From: an uncultured Bacteroidales bacterium
Lineage (GTDB): Bacteria > Bacteroidota > Bacteroidia > Bacteroidales > P3
Direction of reading: 5' to 3'
Assembly: GCA_946540365.1 (NCBI GenBank)
Contig: CAMNIH010000080.1
Location: 1 to 7,540 of the forward strand
DNA length: 7,540 nt
The notes beneath the pieces were generated by a model. That model saw nothing but the letters and a program-made list of their open reading frames with translations, was not told where the DNA came from and made no database searches. Position 1 is the stretch's first letter, and each line of letters opens with the position of its first letter. This document shows, one piece after another, positions 1-4,979 of this stretch. Made by a program: the position numbers and the translations under genes.

Positions 1-447
1 CCCGGCGTGCAGGCCTACTGCGTCGAGCGCTACCCCCTGAGCGGGGGCGACAGCGCCTGCGTCACCCTGCTGCAGACCGACGACAGCGCCGTCTACCGCA
101 CCCTCTGCCGCGAGCTGCACGAGCTGCCCTACACCACTACGCGCCCACATATCGACGGCACGATAAGCATCGAGTCGGACGACCTCGACTCGCACCCCAA
201 GATACCCGACGGGACGATGCAACAGATGAAGCAGAAGGCCGACTCGCTGCAGCGGTACTGGCGCGAACACAAGCACCTGGTGGTCTTCAACGCCGACGGC
301 CTGCCGGGCGACCGCGGCCACTACACCATCTACTGCCCCTCCGACCGCATGGTCGTCCTGGCCTTCCTCGTCGGCAGCGACGCCGAGAGCCTCAAGGTGG
401 CAGGCCACATGCTGTCGACCGAGTTTAAGAACGAAAAAGAGAAATAG
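1..447 (+). CDS. Unrecognised protein, 3' end of gene (5' partial)
   Basis: The reading frame is open from the first base (Pro-Gly-Val...) to the TAG at 445-447, so the gene almost certainly begins upstream. The GTG at 7 is only the first permissible start codon inside the window. About 148 residues are visible. They are hydrophilic, with no membrane segment, and end in a charged tail (EFKNEKEK). A helical stretch rich in Gln, Lys and Arg lies near the middle (MQQMKQKADSLQRYW), followed by short beta-like segments (HLVVFNADG, HYTIYCPS, MVVLAFLVG). I do not recognise a family or catalytic motif and assign no function. The stop codon is 2 nt before the ATG of the outer-membrane protein gene, so the two are probably co-transcribed and perhaps translationally coupled. 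A periplasmic or cell-surface role would be a guess from that neighbour only, because the N-terminus that would show a signal peptide is missing. Confidence 0.75.
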   Translation, partial: PGVQAYCVERYPLSGGDSACVTLLQTDDSAVYRTLCRELHELPYTTTRPHIDGTISIESDDLDSHPKIPDGTMQQMKQKADSLQRYWREHKHLVVFNADGLPGDRGHYTIYCPSDRMVVLAFLVGSDAESLKVAGHMLSTEFKNEKEK

Positions 448-449
448 CC

Positions 450-2675
450 ATGAAGAAGACCCTGCTACTCGCCCTGGCACTGCTCCCCGCACTGGCCTGG
501 GCCCAAAGCACCGATAGCGTAAGCCAGGCAAAACTGGACAGCATCGACGCCAAGATGCAGCTCATGAAACTGAAGGAAATCAGCATTTCCGCTCCCAAGC
601 CTGTCTACAGCATGACCGGCGAGGTGGTCAACTATAACGTAGAGAACGACGAGACGGTGGCTGGCCTCACCGCCTGGGATGCTATCCGCAACGCACCCTC
701 CGTGCAGATCGACCTGGAGGGGAACCTCTCCATGCGCGGCTCTGACCACGTCGACGTGTGGCTCAACGGCCGCCCCACCGGCATGAACGGCCCCACGCTG
801 AAAGCCTTTTTCGAGAGCATGCCCGCCGAGGCGCTGACCCGCGTGGAGGTCATCAAGAACCCCTCGGCCAAATACATGGTGGCCGAAGGACACCACATAC
901 TTAACATCGTCACCTCGGCCCGCCTGCGCACCAGCGAACTCTGGCTCCTGGGCCTCAGCGGCAACACGCGCCCCTACTACTCTCCGTGGTTCAGCTACGT
1001 GCGCAACACCGACCGCCTGAAGTTCTCCTTCCACCTGGCCGGCAGCCGCAGCCATTTCATCAACGACGGCCAAGGAGGCTACACCCTCACCTCCGGCGAC
1101 GACACCACCAGCCAACGCACCTACCGCAGCCACTCCGACGGGTCGAGCTATTTCGGGAACAACAACATCCACATCGACTACAAGATCGACTCCCTCACCG
1201 ACTTCAGCCTCATGTCGTGGAACATGCTGCAGGGCCGCTACAACGACTACCTCGGCTACCGCTACGAGCAGTGGGACTACCTGCCCGACACCGCCCACTA
1301 CCGCTACCTCGACACCTCCGACAGCCGATACTACAGCGTCAACGGCTTCACCAATTTCGACATCAAGCGTCGCCTGCCCGGCCGCAAGGGGCACAACATC
1401 ACTTTCGGCGGCACGTGGAACTATCTGTTCAGCGCCCATCACAACGAGAGCCAACGCCTCATCTCCCTGGCCGAAGGCAACCCCGCAGCCCTCCTCCTCG
1501 AGCCCTACGACCGCACCAACGACAACCACTACAACCGCAACACCGTCGACCTCTCGCTGCGTTACAACCGACCCCTCGGTCCCCACGACGAGCTCTCCAT
1601 CCGCCTCGGCGGCCGCCCCTACGGAAACAGCCACCGCGACCGCAACATTCGCCTCGCAACCCCCGGTGCGGGGACGCAGCCCGACACGCTGCGCAACTAC
1701 GTGAGCGACTACCACACCCGAAGCCTCTATGCCAGCCTCTCGTTGCGCCACGAGTGGGAACGCACCACCCTGGGCGCCGACCTCCATGCCTCGCACGACT
1801 GGCTCCGCATCGACAATCGCGGTCTCTTCCCCGACGACACCCTCTTCCGCTTCGTCGCCCTCGAACCCTCCTTCTCGCTCACCCATCGCACCCCCTCCAT
1901 GCACTACTTCCGCTTCAACTACTCCTACTCCGTCTCCACCCCCTCGGGCGCCGACCTCACCGTGAGCCGCATCTATGGTGACGACTCCTACTCCGTCGGC
2001 AACCGCCATCTCGGCAACGCCGCCACCCACAAGGCCTCGCTCTCCTGGAACCGTTATTTCGAGAAAATCGGCAACGTCAGCATCGAAGCCTACGCCAATA
2101 GCACCTCGGGCGGTATCGAGAGCATCACCGCCTCCACCCCCGGCGTCGACCCCTTCCTGGGACGTGTCATCACCTACTCCATGCCCTTCAACATCGCCTC
2201 CTCCTACAAGACGGGCGCCGACGCCAACTTCACCTACCGCCCCGCCGCGTGGGCCAGCCTGAGCCTCAACGCCAGCCTCTTCCGCCAGGGCTACCGTGTC
2301 GAGGGCGAGCCCTGGCAGGAGCGCCTCTCGTGGACGCTCTACGCCCGCCTCTGGGCCAAGGTGGCCAAGCTGGTCAACCTCGACGCCAACGTCAACTACG
2401 GCACGCCCACCCTCGGACTCTACACCACCCGCGAGCGCAACGTCACCGTCGACCTGGGCCTCTCCGCCACCCTCCTCGACGGGCGTCTCTCGCTGCGCGC
2501 CAACGTCAGCGACCTCTTCGACAACAACCGCTACTTCGAGACCGTCAACGCCCCCACCGTGGCTACCAGCGAGACGTCGCACTCCGCCTACCGCTTCGTC
2601 ACCTTCGGTATCACCTACCGCTTCGGCAAGCTCGACCTCGAGTGGCAGGCCCGCGGCGGCGCCGCCGGACAGTGA
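450..2675 (+). CDS. Outer-membrane plug/beta-barrel protein (TonB-dependent receptor-like, pfam14905 type)
   Basis: This is a 741-aa protein with a clear Sec signal peptide: Lys2-Lys3, a Leu/Ala-rich core, and likely cleavage after Ala18 (AWA-QS). Residues about 45-160 look like a TonB-receptor plug, with 'GLTAWDAIRNAPSV', 'GNLSMRG', 'VDVWLNGRP', 'ALTRVEVIKNPSAKY' and 'ILNIVTS'. The rest, about 165-741, has the alternating aromatic/polar pattern and Asn/Asp-rich turns of an outer-membrane barrel, and ends near 'FVTFGITYRFGKLDLEW', typical of the Bacteroidota OMP_b-brl_3 group. Such proteins usually carry an N-terminal carboxypeptidase-regulatory-like domain before the plug. Here only about 25 residues separate the signal peptide from the plug, so that domain is absent. 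I see no clear TonB box, so energised uptake is uncertain. No SusD-like partner lies downstream, so this is not a typical SusCD pair. The substrate is unknown. The start fits because the signal peptide begins exactly there, 2 nt after the preceding stop and behind a purine-rich stretch. Confidence 0.88.
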   Translation: MKKTLLLALALLPALAWAQSTDSVSQAKLDSIDAKMQLMKLKEISISAPKPVYSMTGEVVNYNVENDETVAGLTAWDAIRNAPSVQIDLEGNLSMRGSDHVDVWLNGRPTGMNGPTLKAFFESMPAEALTRVEVIKNPSAKYMVAEGHHILNIVTSARLRTSELWLLGLSGNTRPYYSPWFSYVRNTDRLKFSFHLAGSRSHFINDGQGGYTLTSGDDTTSQRTYRSHSDGSSYFGNNNIHIDYKIDSLTDFSLMSWNMLQGRYNDYLGYRYEQWDYLPDTAHYRYLDTSDSRYYSVNGFTNFDIKRRLPGRKGHNITFGGTWNYLFSAHHNESQRLISLAEGNPAALLLEPYDRTNDNHYNRNTVDLSLRYNRPLGPHDELSIRLGGRPYGNSHRDRNIRLATPGAGTQPDTLRNYVSDYHTRSLYASLSLRHEWERTTLGADLHASHDWLRIDNRGLFPDDTLFRFVALEPSFSLTHRTPSMHYFRFNYSYSVSTPSGADLTVSRIYGDDSYSVGNRHLGNAATHKASLSWNRYFEKIGNVSIEAYANSTSGGIESITASTPGVDPFLGRVITYSMPFNIASSYKTGADANFTYRPAAWASLSLNASLFRQGYRVEGEPWQERLSWTLYARLWAKVAKLVNLDANVNYGTPTLGLYTTRERNVTVDLGLSATLLDGRLSLRANVSDLFDNNRYFETVNAPTVATSETSHSAYRFVTFGITYRFGKLDLEWQARGGAAGQ

Positions 2676-2706
2676 GGAGTGTCGCGCCGACGCTCCCGCC
2701 CGGCAC

Positions 2707-2721
2707 CCCCTTGACAAGGGG
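2707..2721 (+). terminator. Small GC-rich hairpin after the outer-membrane gene
   Basis: CCCCTTGACAAGGGG is a 7-bp perfect inverted repeat around a single A; in RNA this gives about a 6-bp stem with a 3-nt loop. It lies about 30 nt after the TGA of the outer-membrane protein gene, where a terminator would be expected. There is no T-run directly after it (the next bases are ATGACTATA), so it does not meet the rule for an intrinsic terminator. It may instead protect the mRNA 3' end or act together with the large palindrome that follows. Confidence 0.3.
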
Positions 2722-2732
2722 ATGACTATAGG

Positions 2733-2824
2733 TTTTCTTCAGTCGTTCTTCAGTCGTTCTTCAGTCGTTCTTCAGTGATCACTGAAGAACGACTGAAGAA
2801 CGACTGAAGAACGACTGAAGAAAA
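2733..2824. repeat. 92-bp perfect palindrome built of 11-bp repeats
   Basis: Every base from 2733 to 2778 is complementary to its mirror base from 2824 to 2779, giving two 46-bp arms with no spacer. The centre is TTCAGTGATCACTGAA. Each arm is itself a tandem array of the 11-bp unit TTCTTCAGTCG. The hexamer TTCAGT occurs at 2738, 2749, 2760 and 2771, and its reverse complement ACTGAA at 2781, 2792, 2803 and 2814. Complementarity resumes after a 2-bp mismatch and continues to 2723/2834 with one further mismatch, so the imperfect palindrome spans 112 bp. The outer flanks are TTTT on the left and AAAA on the right, so a transcript would fold into a very long hairpin but would not end in a U-run. 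It lies between two co-directional transcription units. Its function is unknown: a protein-binding array, an RNase III-processed RNA hairpin or a mobile palindromic element are all possible. Confidence 0.95.
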
Positions 2825-2893
2825 GGTAGAGTCAGGGTATACTCAGGCACGCCTTGGTGGATTCATAACCCCGTGTTTTGGCTGGCTGCCCTG

Positions 2894-2949
2894 CGGCAAG
2901 TGATAATAAATTTTGCCGGTTTCAAAAAAGGTTGTATTTTTGCACCGGA
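2894..2949 (+). repeat. Promoter-bearing direct repeat, copy 1
   Basis: This 56-bp stretch aligns without gaps to 4419-4474, with 50 of 56 positions identical by my hand count. It includes the whole promoter of the lipoprotein/radical SAM pair and begins with CGGCAAGTGA, which in the second copy is the coding end of the radical SAM gene. Inside it, CGGCAA (2894-2899) and TTGCCG (2913-2918) form a 6-bp inverted repeat overlapping the -33 element, a possible operator. The resemblance may be duplication or two independently conserved strong promoters. Confidence 0.7.
2912..2942 (+). promoter_or_regulatory. Bacteroidota-type promoter of the lipoprotein/radical SAM pair
   Basis: TTTG at 2912-2915 and TATTTTTG at 2935-2942, separated by 19 nt, match the Bacteroides primary sigma consensus TTTG-19/21-TAnnTTTG. 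Transcription should start near 2948-2950, giving a leader of only about 20-25 nt before the ATG at 2971. The region around it is AT-rich against a GC-rich background. No Shine-Dalgarno sequence is visible; the leader is A-rich, as is common in this phylum. Confidence 0.82.
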
Positions 2950-2970
2950 AATGACAAAATACATTAACGT

Positions 2971-3354
2971 ATGAAACTGTTAAGAAAACTGCTCAAGGGC
3001 GTGTCGCTGACGGCGGCCATGTTCGTCTTCCAGGCCTGCTACGGCACTGAACCGGATTATTGTGTAAGCGAGATGACCTTCCGTGTGGTGTCTGACAAAG
3101 ACCAGACGCCGCTGCCCGACATCAAGGTGATGGCGCAGCAACAGAGCGGCTCGGACGACTGCGTGTACAGCTGGAGTCTGGGCGACTATACCGATTCGAA
3201 CGGTGTGGCCCGTGTGCAGGTGGACCTTTGGGATTGTCTCGAAGCCGACTACAAGTTCCGTTTCTCGGACGAGCAGTCGCAGTACGAGCTGCTGGACACG
3301 GTGATCCACGTCGGCGAGCCTGATACTGTCGACATAGTCCTCCACCGCATCTAA
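2971..3354 (+). CDS. Putative lipoprotein partner of a radical SAM enzyme (rSAM/lipoprotein system)
   Basis: A 127-aa protein. The N-terminus has Lys/Arg (residues 2-9), a hydrophobic stretch (about 11-20), then Phe-Gln-Ala-Cys. Cys23 is the likely lipidated residue, although Phe at -3 and Gln at -2 make a weak lipobox. The mature part looks like a small beta-sandwich of CnaB or transthyretin/carboxypeptidase-regulatory type: 'FRVVSDKDQTPLPDIKV', 'YTDSNGVARVQVD' and a C-terminal strand 'DTVDIVLHRI'. It has three further cysteines, Cys31, Cys64 and Cys89, either disulfide-forming or possible modification sites. From memory, NCBIfam describes a Bacteroidetes lipoprotein always found beside a radical SAM protein, and this size, fold and position fit it; I could not check the model. 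Its stop TAA abuts the ATG of the enzyme gene, arguing for coupled synthesis. The start is the first ATG in frame after the promoter and gives a full signal sequence. Whether it is the enzyme's substrate is inference. Confidence 0.8.
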   Translation: MKLLRKLLKGVSLTAAMFVFQACYGTEPDYCVSEMTFRVVSDKDQTPLPDIKVMAQQQSGSDDCVYSWSLGDYTDSNGVARVQVDLWDCLEADYKFRFSDEQSQYELLDTVIHVGEPDTVDIVLHRI

Positions 3355-4428
3355 ATGACGGGTACACCCATACGTGATTTCCTGCACCGCCGCTTCCGCG
3401 ATATGGAGGTGCGCACCCACGAGCTGAACTACCTCTTCTGGGAGTGTACGACGCGGTGCAACCTGCATTGCCGCCACTGCGGCAGCGACTGCACGGCGCC
3501 GGGCGGCGAGCCCGACATGCCGCTGGCGGACTTCCTGCGGGCCTTCGACACCATCCTGGAGCGGGAGCGCCAGCCGGGCTTCACGGTGGTGGTGACCGGC
3601 GGCGAACCGCTGCTGCGGCCCGACCTGTGCGAGCTGGGCGTGGCGCTGAAGAAGAGGCATGTGGGCTGGGGCATCGTCAGCAACGGGTGGCTCTACGACC
3701 GCGACATGCACCGCCGCCTGATGGAGGCTGGCCTGGGCGCCCTCACCATCAGCCTCGACGGCCTGGAGGCCGAGCACGACTGGATGCGGGGCCGCGAGGG
3801 AAGCTACGGCCGCACGCTGGAGGCCATCGCCATCGCCGCCCGCGAGCGGCGCCTCAACTTCGACGTGGTCACCTGCGTCAACCAGCGCAACCTGCCGCAG
3901 CTGCAGGCCATCCACGACCGTCTGGCGGCGCTGGGGGTGCCGCAGTGGCGTCTGTTCACCATCATCCCCATCGGGCGCGCCGTGGGCCAGCCGGAGCTGC
4001 ACCTCGGCGACGGGCAGTTCCGCCAGCTGATGGACTTCATCGAGGCCAAGCGCGAGCGGCCCGAGAGCCCGATGCGGGTCACCTTCAGCTGCGAGGGCTA
4101 CCTGGGGCGCTACGAGCGGCGGGTGCGGCCGAACCCCTACTTCTGCCATGCAGGCGTCAACATCGCCTCGGTGCTCATTGACGGCACCATCAGCGCCTGC
4201 CCCAACATCGACCGGCAGGCCTTCGGGCAGGGCAACATCTACAAGGACAGCCTGTGGGAGGTGTGGCAGACGCGCTTCGAGCCCTTCCGCGACCGCCGCT
4301 GGGCCCGCCGCGGCATGTGTCGCGACTGCAAGATGTTCGGCAACTGCCTGGGCGGCGGCATGCACAACTGGCACGGCGACTGCGCCGAGGTGCTCAACTG
4401 CCACTACAGGAAAACACTCGGCAAGTGA
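3355..4428 (+). CDS. Radical SAM/SPASM-like enzyme of the rSAM/lipoprotein system
   Basis: A 357-aa cytosolic protein. The motif CTTRCNLHCRHC (31-42) gives CX3CX2C with Cys35, Cys39 and Cys42, ligands of the SAM-cleaving 4Fe-4S cluster. 'TGGEP' (81-85) is the SAM-binding GGE-type motif, and 'ISLDG' (132-136) is a typical core strand. Extra cysteines lie at 31 and 46. The C-terminal part looks like a SPASM domain for auxiliary clusters: Cys264-X12-Gly-X4-Cys282, then CX2CX5C (Cys322, 325, 331), then Cys343 and Cys349. The usual Cys three residues after Cys331 is Gly335, so the cluster ligation is variant. SPASM enzymes of this kind commonly modify peptides or proteins, or act like anaerobic sulfatase maturases; the actual reaction here is unknown. 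The start codon directly follows the lipoprotein stop (TAAATG); Met17 is a weaker alternative. The 3' end lies 8 nt from the -33 box of the rimP promoter. No separate peptidase, transporter or RRE-like protein is present in the window. Confidence 0.9.
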   Translation: MTGTPIRDFLHRRFRDMEVRTHELNYLFWECTTRCNLHCRHCGSDCTAPGGEPDMPLADFLRAFDTILERERQPGFTVVVTGGEPLLRPDLCELGVALKKRHVGWGIVSNGWLYDRDMHRRLMEAGLGALTISLDGLEAEHDWMRGREGSYGRTLEAIAIAARERRLNFDVVTCVNQRNLPQLQAIHDRLAALGVPQWRLFTIIPIGRAVGQPELHLGDGQFRQLMDFIEAKRERPESPMRVTFSCEGYLGRYERRVRPNPYFCHAGVNIASVLIDGTISACPNIDRQAFGQGNIYKDSLWEVWQTRFEPFRDRRWARRGMCRDCKMFGNCLGGGMHNWHGDCAEVLNCHYRKTLGK

Positions 4429-4474
4429 AAATAAATTTTGCCAGTTTCAAAAATAGTTGTATCTTTGCAGCGGA
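4419..4474 (+). repeat. Promoter-bearing direct repeat, copy 2
   Basis: This is the partner of 2894-2949, 1525 bp downstream in the same orientation, differing at six positions by my count. Its first ten bases include the last three codons of the radical SAM gene and the stop (GGC AAG TGA), and the rest is the rimP promoter. The two copies bracket the lipoprotein/radical SAM cassette exactly: deletion by recombination between them would remove both genes and leave an intact promoter in front of rimP. Confidence 0.7.
4437..4467 (+). promoter_or_regulatory. Bacteroidota-type promoter of the rimP-nusA-infB operon
   Basis: TTTG at 4437-4440 and TATCTTTG at 4460-4467 are separated by 19 nt, the canonical Bacteroides spacing. 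The predicted start of transcription is near 4473-4475, about 35 nt before the rimP ATG. The promoter sits in the short gap after the radical SAM stop codon, so the translation-factor operon has its own promoter but may also receive read-through from the upstream pair, since no terminator is visible between them. Confidence 0.85.
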
Positions 4475-4476
4475 TT

Positions 4477-4502
4477 AGGAGAGGTCGAAAGCCTCTCTTT
4501 TT
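4477..4502 (+). promoter_or_regulatory. Leader hairpin with T5 tail upstream of rimP
   Basis: GAGAGG (4479-4484) pairs with CCTCTC (4492-4497) around the loop TCGAAAG. One A-T and one G-T pair extend the stem to 4477/4499, and T runs from 4498 to 4502. The form is that of an intrinsic terminator, but it lies between the promoter and the rimP start codon and begins only a few nt from the predicted transcript 5' end. It also contains the Shine-Dalgarno-like AGGAGAGG. It may be an attenuator, an mRNA-stabilising 5' stem-loop or a translational control element. In E. coli the equivalent operon is autoregulated by NusA, which makes a control role plausible but is not evidence for one. Confidence 0.6.
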
Positions 4503-4509
4503 GTTGATT

Positions 4510-4950
4510 ATGATAGAGAAAATCAAGATATTAGAACTGGTGAACCAGGCCCTCGAGGGGACTGATAAGTTCCTTGTAAACCTGAAAGTGACGCCCGATA
4601 ACCGCATTTATGTGGACATCGACGGCGATAATGGCATCACGGTGGACGACTGCATCGAGTTGAGCCGCGCCATCGAAAGCCAGCTGGACCGTGACGAGGA
4701 GGATTTCGCGTTGGATGTGAGTTCGGCCGGGGCCGACCAGCCGTTGAAGCTGACGCGCCAGTTGGTGAAAAACATCGGCCGCGAGGTGGATGTGCTGGCG
4801 ATGGACGGCGAGAAGACGACGGGCGTGCTGACGGCGGCCGACGAGGAACGTGTGTGTGTGACGGTGGCCGGCAGCAAGAAAGCGGCTCCCCGCGAGGTGG
4901 AGTTCCCGCGCCGCGATGTGAAGAGCATCCGGGTGGTAATCAAGTTCTGA
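4510..4950 (+). CDS. rimP: Ribosome maturation factor RimP
   Basis: A 146-aa protein, close to the usual RimP length of about 150. RimP assists maturation of the 30S ribosomal subunit in the cytoplasm. The N-terminal alpha/beta domain shows 'NRIYVDIDGDNGITVDDC', 'IELSRAIESQLD' and 'FALDVSSAGADQPL', corresponding to the family's conserved 'leVSSPGldrPL' region with Ala and Gln replacing the usual Pro and Arg positions. The C-terminal Sm-like domain begins near residue 85 ('LVKNIGREVDVLAMDG', 'TGVLTAADEERVCVTVAG') and ends 'VKSIRVVIKF'. The ATG at 4510 is chosen over an in-frame TTG at 4438, because that TTG lies inside the -33 box, upstream of the predicted transcription start. It is first in the conserved rimP-nusA-infB order, with nusA 29 nt downstream across an A-rich gap. 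Confidence 0.95.
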   Translation: MIEKIKILELVNQALEGTDKFLVNLKVTPDNRIYVDIDGDNGITVDDCIELSRAIESQLDRDEEDFALDVSSAGADQPLKLTRQLVKNIGREVDVLAMDGEKTTGVLTAADEERVCVTVAGSKKAAPREVEFPRRDVKSIRVVIKF

Positions 4951-4979
4951 GGAAGAAAATAGAATAAACAAACAACGAT

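Noticed and set aside
7..9. GTG at 7 as a true start codon of the first gene
   Set aside because: The frame is open through the left edge and no promoter or ribosome-binding context can be seen, so the gene is treated as truncated by the window.
465..2717. Long minus-strand open frame (about 750 codons) opposite the outer-membrane protein gene
   Set aside because: The product is a low-complexity Ala/Gly/Val/Glu sequence with no domain. It arises from strong C/G preference at third codon positions of the real gene on the + strand, which has a signal peptide and recognisable plug motifs.
2736..2821. CRISPR array
   Set aside because: The 11-bp units are contiguous with no unique spacers and reverse orientation at the centre; there are no cas genes nearby.
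2733..2824. The palindrome as an ordinary intrinsic terminator
   Set aside because: The stem is far longer than usual and is followed by AAAAGG rather than a T-run on the + strand; by symmetry the same holds on the minus strand.
2980..4404. Minus-strand open frame opposite the lipoprotein and radical SAM genes
   Set aside because: It covers two well-supported + strand genes, has His/Ala/Val-biased composition and no recognisable motif.
4438..4509. TTG at 4438 as the rimP start, giving a 170-aa protein
   Set aside because: It lies within the -33 promoter element, upstream of the predicted transcription start. The added residues do not resemble RimP, and the ATG at 4510 gives the usual length.
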